25,000 nt of DNA from Chrysomallon squamiferum (GCA_012295275.1 CM022670.1:37862251-37887250), one strand, 5' to 3'; positions 1 to 7,840 are shown, counted from the stretch's first letter. Notes: generated from the sequence alone by a model not told the origin. Program-made: numbers and translations.

Positions 1-98
1 TTCTGGACTATCATTATTATATATATATGTATATATATATTTTTTAACGAGTGAGGAATGAACGAAATTTTATTTACATGCCTCAGAATAACTCTAAA

Positions 99-112
99 AC
101 TCACACCCCCAG
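99..112 (+). promoter_or_regulatory. Probable 3' splice acceptor
   Basis: A pyrimidine/C-rich tract ends in CAG at 110-112, directly before an open coding frame in phase 0. The alternative acceptor CCTCAG ending at 86 would leave two in-frame stops before the open frame, so I prefer 112. Confidence 0.55.
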
Positions 113-361
113 GGCAGTGCAATCGCCGGAAGCGGCACAGGAATCGGAAACGGAAACGCAAGCGAAAGCGAGGCAAAGAAAGGCGACGAGGTCGAAAAGG
201 TCGGAAGAGAGGCAACAAAGAACGAAAACGAGGACACCGCAAAGAACACAAAAGACGAGTTCGCAGGCGTCGTGTGTGTCGTGATACAAAGAGATGCTTC
301 AGACGATATCTGTGTTCAAGAAAAAGAACCAGAGGATAAATACGATTTACCCCAAACATAG
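113..361 (+). CDS. Terminal coding exon of an unidentified protein gene (partial, 3' end)
   Basis: The frame that begins at GGC 113 is open for 82 codons to the TAG at 359-361. It has the codon pattern of real coding DNA: many GNN codons, with Gly, Ala, Glu, Asp, Lys and Val dominating. The same frame is closed by TAA at 95-97, just upstream, so the exon must start after that. A good acceptor (CTCACACCCCCAG) ends at 112, and a branch-point-like CTCTAAAAC lies at 92-100. There is no start codon, as expected for an internal-to-terminal exon. The peptide starts Gly/Ser/Asn-rich, becomes Lys/Glu/Asp-rich, has a short hydrophobic run AGVVCVVIQ at about residues 51-59, and ends in an acidic tail finishing DLPQT. 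It looks like a disordered C-terminal tail. I do not recognise the protein. Upstream exons lie outside the window. Confidence 0.6.
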   Translation, partial: GSAIAGSGTGIGNGNASESEAKKGDEVEKVGREATKNENEDTAKNTKDEFAGVVCVVIQRDASDDICVQEKEPEDKYDLPQT

Positions 362-1120
362 TAACAACAGCAATAATAATAATAATAACAATAATGGTCT
401 TTTTCTGATGATTCAGAATGGAGGATGAGATACTTGTCGAGGTTCCGGACGAGCTAATTTCATTTTAAAATAAACCAAAAGAAATACAAAATAAATAAAA
501 TAAAAATAACATTATGGTGAACTTTATCAGTGTAACTTAAAAAGACTCGTCGATGTTCTAAGATACAAAATGATGGCACGGTTGTTACGACGTTTATCCA
601 AGGGAAGCAACTGCATTTGTGAGAAGGAACGTTAACTAAGACGAATTTGCTGTATTGCAGTGTAAAAAAAAAAAAACCAGGAGTAATTTTGTTTTGTATT
701 ACTGTGTTAGCGTAAGAAATCTAACAAAAATCTGGGTTTGTTAGATGTCTGTGTTCATTTAATGATGTCTGACTTTGTCAGATGAAAATCTGTAAGACTC
801 TTTAGTTTAATCTCGTTGATAAATATGAATAGCTTTTAGTGTAATTGTTCTCTGAAATGTTTGTTTGTGCTTCATGGTTTTTTTTTTCTTTGTACAAGGC
901 GCTTTCAGCTTTTAGTGCAGCCACACTGACATCACGTGATTGGTTGTGTCCCTAAAGATGTTTTTTCACACGGTAATATTAACTGCACGAAACAAATAGA
1001 TATATATATAAATATTGTGTTTGTTCAAAGATGTTTTTGTAAAGAATCTCTATGGTGTATGTTATAGTGTGTATTCTTAAATCTTTTGCTTGTGTACAAT
1101 AAAGTGTATTATTATTATTA
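362..1120 (+). other. Probable 3' untranslated region with polyadenylation signal
   Basis: This is non-coding, AT-rich sequence after the stop codon at 361, including a small AAT/AAC run at 370-395 and several A- and T-runs. A canonical AATAAA at 1098-1103 sits in the context TGTACAATAAAGTGTATT, followed by a T-rich stretch; this is the best candidate for the mRNA 3' end. Earlier AATAAA matches at about 466-520 could give a shorter isoform. The cleavage point is inferred, not seen. Confidence 0.5.
1098..1103 (+). promoter_or_regulatory. Polyadenylation signal AATAAA
   Basis: This is a canonical hexamer with GTGT/T-rich sequence just downstream, about 740 bases after the stop codon of the terminal exon. 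It fits a metazoan 3' UTR end. Confidence 0.5.
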
Positions 1121-1230
1121 AGTAGTATTGCTATATATTTGAACGTTTCTGGTAAAGGAATTTAATTTACGAGAAATGGACAACAACATGTGTATCTTTT
1201 TTTAGTTTAAGTACTATTTTCATATAAAAC

Positions 1231-1249
1231 ATTATTATTACTGTTGTTA

Positions 1250-1305
<56 letters not shown>
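1231..1305. repeat. (ATT)n microsatellite
   Basis: An interrupted ATT/GTT run passes into a pure (ATT)n tract of about 50 bases. It is followed at 1317-1337 by an uninterrupted run of 21 A. Confidence 0.95.
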
Positions 1306-1316
1306 GACTTGTGTTT

Positions 1317-1337
1317 AAAAAAAAAAAAAAAAAAAAA
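1317..1337. repeat. Poly(A) run, 21 bases
   Basis: This is an uninterrupted A homopolymer just after the ATT microsatellite. It may be the remnant tail of a retroposed sequence or a simple slippage product; nothing next to it decides. Confidence 0.9.
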
Positions 1338-1807
1338 TTATTCTAAAATATTGATTACTGTTATTTAATATTTAATATTATTTAATTTCGTAATAATTTG
1401 TTTTAAATCTATGTCATAAAGAAATTATATGTATACCAGAGATTTTTCAGAACTCTTGATTTTAAAACTTTTCCGGATCAAAAATGTCACATAATAATAA
1501 CTCAACAATACATGTCTAAGCAATTAAATATATGCATGTATTTTTCTAAAACATCAAATTTAAATTAAACAAATATTAAATGTCAATTAAATTATTTATT
1601 GAAATACTTCTGGATAAACGGTACAGACTTATTAATAGACAGTTTTAGTAAAAAAAAATATAAATTTTTTAAAATTAATAATAGTACAGAAGAAAATTTA
1701 AAATGAAATGAAAATAAAACAGTTTCAAATTCCAAGTCCTTATTGTTTTCGTGTCTGAAAAAAGTTCTGGACCATTTTTGTACTTTAAAGCATGTTTCAC
1801 AATATTA

Positions 1808-1808
1808 A

Positions 1809-1869
<61 letters not shown>
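1808..1869. repeat. (AAT)n microsatellite
   Basis: About 20 near-perfect AAT/TAA units, followed by A-rich sequence. Confidence 0.95.
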
Positions 1870-1870
<1 letters not shown>

Positions 1871-2580
1871 TAAAAAATAAATAAAAATAAAAATTTTTAG
1901 AAGTATTATTTATTGCACTGCACAAATATTTTTTTTTTCTGTTTCTGTTTATTTTATTGATTTGATATCAAATTTTGTCAGTTATAAAATAAAATTTTTA
2001 TGTCGTTTAATTTGTAGTGAAGGTGTACGTGTGAACATTTCATTTCGAACTTTTTGATGGTGAAATTAATACATCTTTGGTTACTTATTTCGAATATTTT
2101 TGTCCTCAAATATTCCTATAATCTTACGAAAATAATATATTTTTTTTTTATATTTAAAATTTTGTTTGTGAAGAAGCTACATCTTTAATTACTCTAAACT
2201 TTTATTTTGTTAATTAAATCACCAGTCTCAATATTGCAAACATTAAAAAGATTAAAAATTAATTAATACCTTTTAACATTAGTATTAAATGTATATCTGT
2301 ATAAATCTATTTATAAAGTATTTATTACATCAGAAACTTGGACCCTGATCTAACTTGTGTAAATCTGAACACTTCGGATTGGAAAAAACTTGAAAAAAAA
2401 AGATTTCTCTCGAATTCATCACTTTTTAAAATTTGGTTCTGTACAAGAAACGTTGTTTGCATGTACGCCTTAATTTTCTTGAAAACGTAACAAAATATTT
2501 TTAAGGTTCATCATCTTTAGATTCATTTTGATAGTTCTGGAGTTACAAGATAGAGAATAAAGTTACTGTATAAATTGACT

Positions 2581-2729
2581 TTAAGAAAAAACGTAGAACT
2601 CGAAGATGTACGAGAATCGTTAAAGATTATTTTTCAGCAGTTCTTGAAATGCTCGCATGATGGCCTTCTATACATATATATATATATATATTTGTTTATT
2701 ATTTGTTTAAAAGACTTTGTGCATTATTA

Positions 2730-2791
<62 letters not shown>

Positions 2792-3005
2792 TTGATTATA
2801 ATTTTTATTCGTCCAGTGAAATAAATAAATTTTAAATAATGACCGGCGTTTTCAATCATTTATTCTAGGTAACACATTTCATTGTTTGCTAAAATCGTCT
2901 CACCTGTTGCTCTACTCTAGCGTATTCGCAGATGTGGGTTTAACTATTGATAAATATAATATAATAATTTCAATTAAAAAGTTATGAAGACAACAAAATA
3001 TTTAT
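2581..3005. repeat. Minus-family flank module, copy a
   Basis: This stretch is recognisably the same as 6242-6574. Both contain an AAAACGTAG start, a TACGAGAATC..TTATTTTTCA block, GACCGGYGTTTTCA, TCTAGGTAACA, TATTCGCAGATGTGGG and the tRNA-proximal TTATGAAGACAACAAAAT. Both end at the 3' side of a minus-strand tRNA-Asn gene, so gene and flank were duplicated together. Copy a differs by the (TA)n and (ATT)n expansions at 2673-2793. Confidence 0.8.
2673..2793. repeat. (TA)n and (ATT)n microsatellites
   Basis: A (TA)n tract at 2673-2691 is followed by (ATT)n at 2722-2793. Both lie inside the duplicated flank module and are absent from its other copy. Confidence 0.95.
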
Positions 3006-3022
3006 CGTCACTGGGTGGACTC

Positions 3023-3073
<51 letters not shown>

Positions 3074-3079
3074 AGAGAC
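3006..3079 (-). tRNA. tRNA-Asn (GTT), copy 1
   Basis: This is a 74-nt cloverleaf that reads asparagine codons AAC/AAU. Read on the minus strand, the acceptor GTCTCTG pairs with CAGTGAC apart from a U4.U69 mismatch, and the discriminator is G73. The D arm is GCGC-AATCGGTTA-GCGC. The anticodon stem is TTCGG/CCGAA with loop CTGTTAA (anticodon GTT), and the T arm is GGTGG-TTCGAGT-CCACC. No intron or CCA is encoded. The A and B boxes are internal (B box GGTTCGAGTCC), as for RNA polymerase III. A terminator T4 lies 7 nt past the 3' end (minus strand of 2995-2998). The sequence matches the usual animal tRNA-Asn closely. Confidence 0.97.
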
Positions 3080-3347
3080 AGATAGTATGTATTACGTGTA
3101 CGAAACATTCGTTACAGCAGAATTACAAACATAAACTTACAGAAGTGTAACAGTAACATTAGCAAGAGAAGCAATAGTAATAGTAGCACTAGTGTTAATA
3201 CTATTAATGGTAGTAGTAGTAGTGTTATGTAGTGATAATAGTAGAGGTCGTGGTAGACGTATTACTACTACTAGTACTAGTAGCACTATTTTATTCTTTC
3301 GATAATTGTGAACCATAATTGGTCTCAATAAAATAATAAGCTGAATA

Positions 3348-3399
<52 letters not shown>

Positions 3400-3483
3400 A
3401 TTATTATTAAACAAAAGAAGAAGAAGAAGAATAACAATAATTACTAATTTACATACTTTTTAATAAGAATTAAAAAATATAAT
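3080..3483. other. Spacer with degenerate AGT/ATT repeats
   Basis: No gene is seen between the two minus-strand tRNA-Asn copies. Bases 3150-3290 are a degenerate TAGTAG/TACTAC region. Its arms at about 3210-3224 and 3261-3275 are complementary and could fold into a hairpin. A (ATT)n microsatellite at 3349-3411 and (AAG)n at 3415-3431 follow. The minus-strand open frame over 3137-3328 is low-complexity Thr/Asn/Ser/Leu and is only a repeat translation. Confidence 0.7.
3349..3431. repeat. (ATT)n and (AAG)n microsatellites
   Basis: About 20 ATT units at 3349-3411, then a short AAG run at 3415-3431. Confidence 0.95.
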
Positions 3484-3500
3484 CGTCACTGGGTGGACTC

Positions 3501-3551
<51 letters not shown>

Positions 3552-3557
3552 AGAGAC
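3484..3557 (-). tRNA. tRNA-Asn (GTT), copy 2
   Basis: Identical over all 74 nt to copy 1, on the same strand and 404 bases away. Its 3' flank is not recognisably that of copies 1 and 7. The terminator is T6, six bases past the gene (minus strand of 3472-3477), the strongest T-run of the cluster. The 5' flank CATATTGTATCA resembles the ATAT/TATC-like element just upstream of the other copies. Confidence 0.97.
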
Positions 3558-3596
3558 TGATACAATATGTAACCCGCATTGCTTTGTTTTTGTTTT

Positions 3597-3634
3597 AAAT
3601 TTAATTTAATTTAATTTATTTACTTATTTACTTA

Positions 3635-3677
<43 letters not shown>

Positions 3678-3678
3678 G
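3597..3678. repeat. (TTTAA)n then (ATT)n microsatellites
   Basis: A pentanucleotide-like T/A repeat runs directly into a pure ATT run. Confidence 0.9.
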
Positions 3679-3731
3679 AAAACAGAAAACCTTTCCATGC
3701 GCAGAGAATATAATAAAACCTTATGATATGG

Positions 3732-4139
3732 CGTGAAACGACTAACAACAACAACAACAATAACAACAACTAACAACGACAACAACATCACCAACAACAA
3801 TAATGTCAGCTAACTCTTGAATGTACTCAAATCAAAAATAGAATTATGTTCACCATATTAAAACAACTGAATGACAGAAGACGACAGATACGTTTGTGAA
3901 CACCAGATGGACACAGTGCAGAACCTAAACTTTTGGGATCCTGAAGCTTGAACCCAAAAACAAAGTCTGGATAACCTCTGCTATCTTTCTCTGTATGCTT
4001 GTTCTGTAATAGACCATCACCAGTTTAATTTTTATAACTTTAAGCCATTGCATCTCAGATTTGGACTACAATTTTGATACTAATGATGATTGATTGACGA
4101 TTCTGTTAACGAAAGCCCAACACATAGCATTCACTATAG
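3732..4139 (+). repeat. Plus-family upstream module, copy A
   Basis: Starts CGTGAAACGACTAACAAC and continues through an AAC run, TGTTCACCATATTAAAACAACTGAATGACAGAAGACG, TTTTGGGATCC, GAAGTCTGGATAACC-type sequence and CATCTCAGATTTG to the tRNA. The same order of blocks precedes the tRNAs at 4935, 5410 and 6902. Copy B (4575-4934) is the closest full-length match. Confidence 0.8.
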
Positions 4140-4145
4140 GTCTCT

Positions 4146-4196
<51 letters not shown>

Positions 4197-4213
4197 GAGT
4201 CCACCCAGTGACG
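4140..4213 (+). tRNA. tRNA-Asn (GTT), copy 3
   Basis: The 74-nt gene is identical to the minus-strand copies, including the U4.U69 mismatch. It is preceded by CATTCACTATAG, shared almost exactly with the copy at 6902. The terminator T5 lies at 4227-4231. The first of the plus-strand copies. Confidence 0.97.
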
Positions 4214-4574
4214 GATATATTTGTTATTTTTATTTTTATTCTCATTATAAATTATATAAAATTTAATTAATATATCCACAATGCCGCTTTGGCTAGGATT
4301 CAGGAACTTTGTTCATACAAATAGAAGCTTCACGTATCATTAGAACAAAATATGTAAATAATCAGCTATTTGAAAGTGGAATATAATGGACATGAAATCA
4401 GTGAAATCAAGTATGTTGGAAACAAAGTTCATTTTGAGGTTTGAAAGATGAGTGTTATTTCTTTAGTCCTATAAAGTTACTAATAATTTACTTTTAATTT
4501 TCATTTAAAATTCATTAATATAAAAATAATAATAGTAGTCAATGGATGCCGTCGAAGAAAAATAAAACAAATAC
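4214..4574. other. Plus-family downstream module and AT-rich spacer
   Basis: From about 4275 the sequence (CTAGGATTCAGGAACTTTGTTCATAC, then TTAGAACAAAATATG, AATCAG and ATGAAATCAGTGAAATCA) matches the downstream flanks at 5042-5180, 5600-5655 with 5891-6060, and 7100-7190. No gene is seen. Confidence 0.7.
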
Positions 4575-4934
4575 CGTGAAACGACTAACAACAACAACAA
4601 CAACAACAACAACTAACAACGACGACAACACCAACAACAATAATAACCTCTGCTAACTCTTGAATGTACTCAAATCTAAAATAGAAGTATGTTCACCATA
4701 TTAAAACAACTGAATGACAGAAGACGGCAGATAAGTTCGTGAACACCACATGGAAACTGTGCAGAACCTACACTTTTGGGATCCCGAAACTTGAACCCAA
4801 ATACGAAGTCTGGATAACCTCTGTTATCTTCTTCTGTATGCTTTTCCGTAATAGACCGTCATCAGTATAATTTTTATAACTTTAGGCCATGGCATCTCAG
4901 ATTTGAAGCCCAACACGTATAAAGTTCAATATCA
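4575..4934 (+). repeat. Plus-family upstream module, copy B
   Basis: Matches 3732-4139 block by block, including the AAC-rich start. It lacks about 50-60 bases just before the tRNA: the segment with TGATACTAATGATGATTGA and GTTAACGAAA is missing after CATCTCAGATTTG. Confidence 0.8.
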
Positions 4935-4940
4935 GTCTCT

Positions 4941-4991
<51 letters not shown>

Positions 4992-5008
4992 GAGTCCACC
5001 CAGTGACG
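4935..5008 (+). tRNA. tRNA-Asn (GTT), copy 4
   Basis: The 74-nt gene is identical to copy 3. The 5' flank GTTCAATATCA is the same as in copy 5, so these two are the closest relatives by flank. The terminator T5 lies at 5015-5019. Confidence 0.97.
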
Positions 5009-5409
5009 ATTATGTTTTTGTTCTAATAAAAAATTAGATACAATCTAATTCTGGATCTTTGTTCATATAAACAGAACCTTCCAGTCTCATCAGAATAAAA
5101 GATGCAGATAATCAGCCATTTACAAGTGGAGTATACTGGCCATGAAATCAGTGAAATCAGCTATGTTGTAAACAAAGTTTATGCCACCTGGAAACTGTGG
5201 AGAACCTACACTTTTGGGATCCTTAAACTTGAACCCAGTTACGAAGTCTGGATAACTTTCTGTATGCTTGTTCCGTAATAGACCGTCATCAGTTTAATCT
5301 TAAAAACTTGAGCCATGGCATCTCAGATTTCGGTAACATTTTTGATACTAATGATGACTGACTGACGATGTTATTAACGAAAGCCCAAAACATATAACGT
5401 TCAATATCA
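5009..5409. repeat. Plus-family downstream module followed by upstream module, copy C
   Basis: Bases 5042-5180 match the downstream flank of copy 3 (TTGTTCATAYAAACAGAACC, AATCAGCCATTTACAAGTGGAGTA, ATGAAATCAGTGAAATCAG). From 5184 the upstream module resumes at CCACCTGGAAACTGTG and lacks the AAC-rich beginning. Copies 4 and 5 are thus joined as a compact ~475-bp tandem step. Confidence 0.75.
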
Positions 5410-5415
5410 GTCTCT

Positions 5416-5466
<51 letters not shown>

Positions 5467-5483
5467 GAGTCCACCCAGTGACG
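5410..5483 (+). tRNA. tRNA-Asn (GTT), copy 5
   Basis: The 74-nt gene is identical to the other copies, 475 bases after copy 4 in the same direction. The terminator T5 lies at 5490-5494, in the same GATTATGTTTTTGTT context as copy 4. Confidence 0.97.
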
Positions 5484-5721
5484 ATTATGTTTTTGTTATA
5501 ATTAAAATTATATAAATTGTAATTAATACTTTAAAATATTAATTTATTTAAGACTGGTGTTGACAATTAGGGTTTGACTGGGTAATTCTAGTCCCCAATG
5601 TATGTTATAATTTACATCGACTATGCTGCTCTGCCTAGGACTCTGGAACCTTGTTGGGGTTTAACAATTAATAAATATAAATAATTGAATTAAAAACTTA
5701 TTAAGACAAGAAAATGTTTAT

Positions 5722-5741
5722 CGTCACTGGGTGGACTCGAA
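5722..5741 (-). pseudogene. tRNA-Asn 3' fragment
   Basis: The last 20 nt of the tRNA-Asn gene (T loop, 3' T strand, 3' acceptor strand and discriminator) match the full copies exactly, and then the match ends abruptly in T-rich sequence. The adjoining 3' flank (5656-5721) resembles the minus-family flanks at 2940-3005 and 6500-6574. With the A box, anticodon and most of the B box gone, it cannot be transcribed as a tRNA. Confidence 0.85.
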
Positions 5742-5890
5742 TTTTTTAATTATTATTTTTTGTTATCTTTATTGATATAATCAACAGTTGTACACAATTA
5801 AAATAACATTTAAACAGTAAATAACAACAATAGAAATTAGGCATCGTGTCACACATTCAGTCAGACTCACACGCACGCATATTTATCACT
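5742..5890 (-). mobile_element. Possible retroposed 3' end with A-rich tail
   Basis: Read on the minus strand, this stretch has an AATAAA (complement of 5768-5773) followed by an A-rich tail (complement of 5742-5767) that abuts the broken tRNA-Asn exactly in the T loop. This is what a truncated non-LTR retrotransposon or retroposed transcript looks like. I see no coding remnant and no clear target-site duplication, so the call is tentative. Confidence 0.3.
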
Positions 5891-6241
5891 CAGAACCTTC
5901 CAGTCTCATCAGAACAAAACATGTAGATAATCAGCCATTTACAAGTGGAGTACACTGGCCATGAAATCAGTGAAATCAGCTATGTTGTAAACAAAGTCCG
6001 TTTCGAAGCTTGAAACATGAATCTTATTTATTTACTCCTGTAAAGTTAGTAACAACTGTTAACAGGTAGAACATAAAATCAGTTAATAAGTTCGGCAGAG
6101 GAAAACTTCATTGATAAGCGGTAAGTAGGCAACACATTTCTCTGTTTTGAGTAAATCAGGCCCCCGTATTTTGTGTTGAAATCAGGGGAAAGCACTCTAG
6201 GATCCACACGATCATGGACTATAGTTATTTTCTAAATCGGT

Positions 6242-6574
6242 TTTAAGTAAAAACGTAGTTTGTAGATGACTTTCGGATCTACGAGAATCATTCGCGATTA
6301 TTTTTCACAAATTCTAGAAATGTACGCTTTATTTATTTTCTTATAAGTATTGTTATTCGTGCAGTGAAAATGGCCTAAAAAAATACAAATACTGACCGGT
6401 GTTTTCAGTCGTTTTCTTCTAGGTAACATATTTCACGATATTTTTGTCATTGTTTGCCAAAATCGTCACACCTATTTCTCTAGTCTATGTATTCGCAGAT
6501 GTGGGTTTTTTACAATTAATAAATACAATGTAAATATTTGAATTAAAAATTTATGAAGACAACAAAATGTTTAT
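6242..6574. repeat. Minus-family flank module, copy b
   Basis: Homologous to 2581-3005, in the same position relative to a minus-strand tRNA-Asn, but without the large (ATT)n expansion. Confidence 0.8.
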
Positions 6575-6591
6575 CGTCACTGGGTGGACTC

Positions 6592-6642
<51 letters not shown>

Positions 6643-6648
6643 AGAGAC
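6575..6648 (-). tRNA. tRNA-Asn (GTT), copy 6 (minus-family, flank copy b)
   Basis: The 74-nt gene is identical to the others. The terminator T4 is the minus strand of 6564-6567, in the same GATAAAYATTTTGTTGTCTT context as copy 1, which confirms their common origin. It is divergent from the plus-strand copy at 6902, with 253 bases between them. Confidence 0.97.
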
Positions 6649-6681
6649 CGATACACCATGCCACGACGATTTGATTTGCTT

Positions 6682-6901
6682 AACCTAAACGTTTGGGATC
6701 CTGAAGCTTGAACCCAAATACAAAGTCTGGATAACCTCTGTTATCTTCTTTTGTATGCTTTTTCCGTAATAGACCGTCTCAGTATAATTTTTATAACTTT
6801 AAGGCCATTGCATCTCAGATTTGGTCTAAAACTTTGATATTAATGATGATTGATTGACGATGTTATTAACGAAAGCCCAACACATATGACCTTCACTATA
6901 G
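6682..6901 (+). repeat. Plus-family upstream module, copy D
   Basis: Begins at AACCTAAACGTTTGGGATCCTGAAGC and follows copy A closely up to CACTATAG before the tRNA. The AAC-rich start is absent. Confidence 0.8.
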
Positions 6902-6907
6902 GTCTCT

Positions 6908-6958
<51 letters not shown>

Positions 6959-6975
6959 GAGTCCACCCAGTGACG
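6902..6975 (+). tRNA. tRNA-Asn (GTT), copy 7
   Basis: The 74-nt gene is identical to the others and is the last of the cluster. The 5' flank CCTTCACTATAG is shared with copy 3. The terminator T4 lies at 6986-6989. Confidence 0.97.
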
Positions 6976-7190
6976 ACTATATTTATTTTGTTCTCATTAC
7001 AAATTATAGAAAATATTATTAATCCTTTAAAATATTAGTTTATTGATTTTAGTGTTGAAAATTAGGGTATGACTGGGTAATGAGGCCTCAACGTATACTG
7101 TAATTTACATCGACTATGCTGCTCTGCCTAGGCTTCTGGATCTTTGTTCAGATAAGTAGAATCTTCCAGTATCATTAGAACAAAAGGTAA
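6976..7190. repeat. Plus-family downstream module
   Basis: GACTGGGTAAT, ATTTACATCGACTATGCTGC and TCTGCCTAGG match 5575-5640 after copy 5. The match continues through TTGTTCA and AATCTTCCAGT to about 7190, where homology to the other copies ends. Confidence 0.75.
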
Positions 7191-7455
7191 TCAGATAATT
7201 TTCTTCAACTGGTCCAATCTTTCTCTGAAATCTATATGAACTTCTTTCTGGTCATAATGTGGAATTTGCCTCTATGAACCTGAAGATAGGTTTGAGGACC
7301 AAGAACATACTTTTAAATGACGACACATAAAACTATCCTTTAATATTTCACATTCTTCTTTGAAAGCTGGGTCATTTACAGTAAGAAGTTTTGTCTAAAA
7401 AACACTTTACAACCCAGACATTGCGTTGTTTCGTCGTCAACTTTCTCCCAGCCAT
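7191..7455 (-). pseudogene. Possible decayed coding relic, perhaps transposase-like
   Basis: On the minus strand an ATG at 7455 opens a 27-codon frame (MAGRKLTTKQRN, then VWVVKCF) ending at 7372. This resembles the start of helix-turn-helix regions of some DNA transposases, from memory only. An adjacent, overlapping frame over 7191-7394 is open for 40 codons, interrupted by one TAG, then open for 26 more, with plausible amino-acid composition (for example NDPAFKEECEILKDSF and QKEVHIDFRERL). A frameshift plus a stop would join them, so at best it is dead. The open frames are short and could be chance. Confidence 0.25.
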
Positions 7456-7840
7456 ACTGACCCAACACTAGGGGAGATAACTCAAAAGGGGAGATAACTC
7501 AATAAGTTTAGAAGACCATTTAAATGGTGTAAATATTTTAACTCTTTTGGAGTACGCTTCTTTACTGTGATATTCTAGTAAAGCTTTGGTGCTGCTGCTG
7601 TCTTTTCGTAACGTCTCCTCATCTTTATTTTATTTATGATCTCTGTAATTGTGATCATTTGTCATTTCACTACTGAAGAGCGAAAAAAATGTTTGTCTAA
7701 CTTTACCAGGTTTCACAGTTGTCTTCTCTCAGACTGCCATCTTTAATTTACACATTCATTGAAGCTAAATGTCTAACGTCGTCTAATATTCATATCATTC
7801 AGTTTTGTTAAGCCTCATTTCAACACGTACAAAAATACTA
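7456..7840. other. Unique spacer left of the tRNA-Asp array
   Basis: No gene is seen. The stretch contains the doubled GGGGAGATAACTCAA motif (7471-7485 and 7488-7502) and otherwise T-rich unique sequence. It passes into the array through a short zone of weakening similarity near 7841. Confidence 0.6.
7471..7502. repeat. Doubled GGGGAGATAACTCAA motif
   Basis: Two perfect 15-base copies at 17-base spacing. The complement, GAGTTATCTCCCC, is a motif I recall as a common dispersed repeat in molluscs; that link is from memory. It may mark the edge of a small transposable element. Confidence 0.7.

Larger units (their letters stand above)
1121..2580. other. AT-rich intergenic DNA
   Basis: I see no convincing gene here. 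All six frames are broken often, and the sequence is dominated by A/T runs and trinucleotide microsatellites. I found no tRNA or other RNA motif. Confidence 0.6.
3558..4139. other. Divergent spacer between opposite-strand tRNA-Asn genes
   Basis: The spacer lies between a minus-strand and a plus-strand tRNA gene transcribed away from each other. It holds a (TTTAA/TTTAC)n tract at 3597-3639, (ATT)n at 3636-3678, an AAC-rich run at 3743-3803, and then the plus-family upstream module. No protein gene is seen. Confidence 0.7.
5484..6574. other. Rearranged spacer: interrupted plus-family flank and minus-family flank copy b
   Basis: Bases 5484-5655 continue the plus-family downstream flank, which stops at TTGTT (5655) and resumes at CAGAACCTTCCAG (5891). 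The ~235 bases between hold a minus-family flank piece (5656-5721), a tRNA-Asn fragment (5722-5741) and unrelated sequence with an A-tail signature on the minus strand. After about 6060 there is unique sequence, then the minus-family flank module from 6242. No protein gene is seen. Confidence 0.65.

Noticed and set aside
51-284. 77-codon Ser/Thr/Gln/Arg-rich open frame
   Set aside because: It overlaps the preferred exon in another frame, with simple composition. Its ATG lies before the probable splice acceptor.
101-289. 62-codon antisense open frame rich in Cys/Val/Leu
   Set aside because: It mirrors the same GC-rich exon and has no independent support.
58-339. 93-codon Arg/Lys-rich open frame
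   Set aside because: It is an out-of-frame reading of the better coding frame at 113-361. The basic repeats come from GAA/AAC/GCG-type codons read one base off.
2575-2835. 86-codon frame with a long poly-Tyr stretch
   Set aside because: Most of it is translation of the (TA)n and (ATT)n microsatellites, and it lacks an ATG start.
3137-3328. 63-codon minus-strand open frame
   Set aside because: Translation of degenerate AGT/ATT repeats; low complexity and no domain.
3006-6975. tRNA-derived SINEs instead of genuine tRNA-Asn genes
   Set aside because: Each copy is an exact, complete 74-nt tRNA that ends at the discriminator and is followed by a T-run, with no shared SINE body and no A-tail attached.
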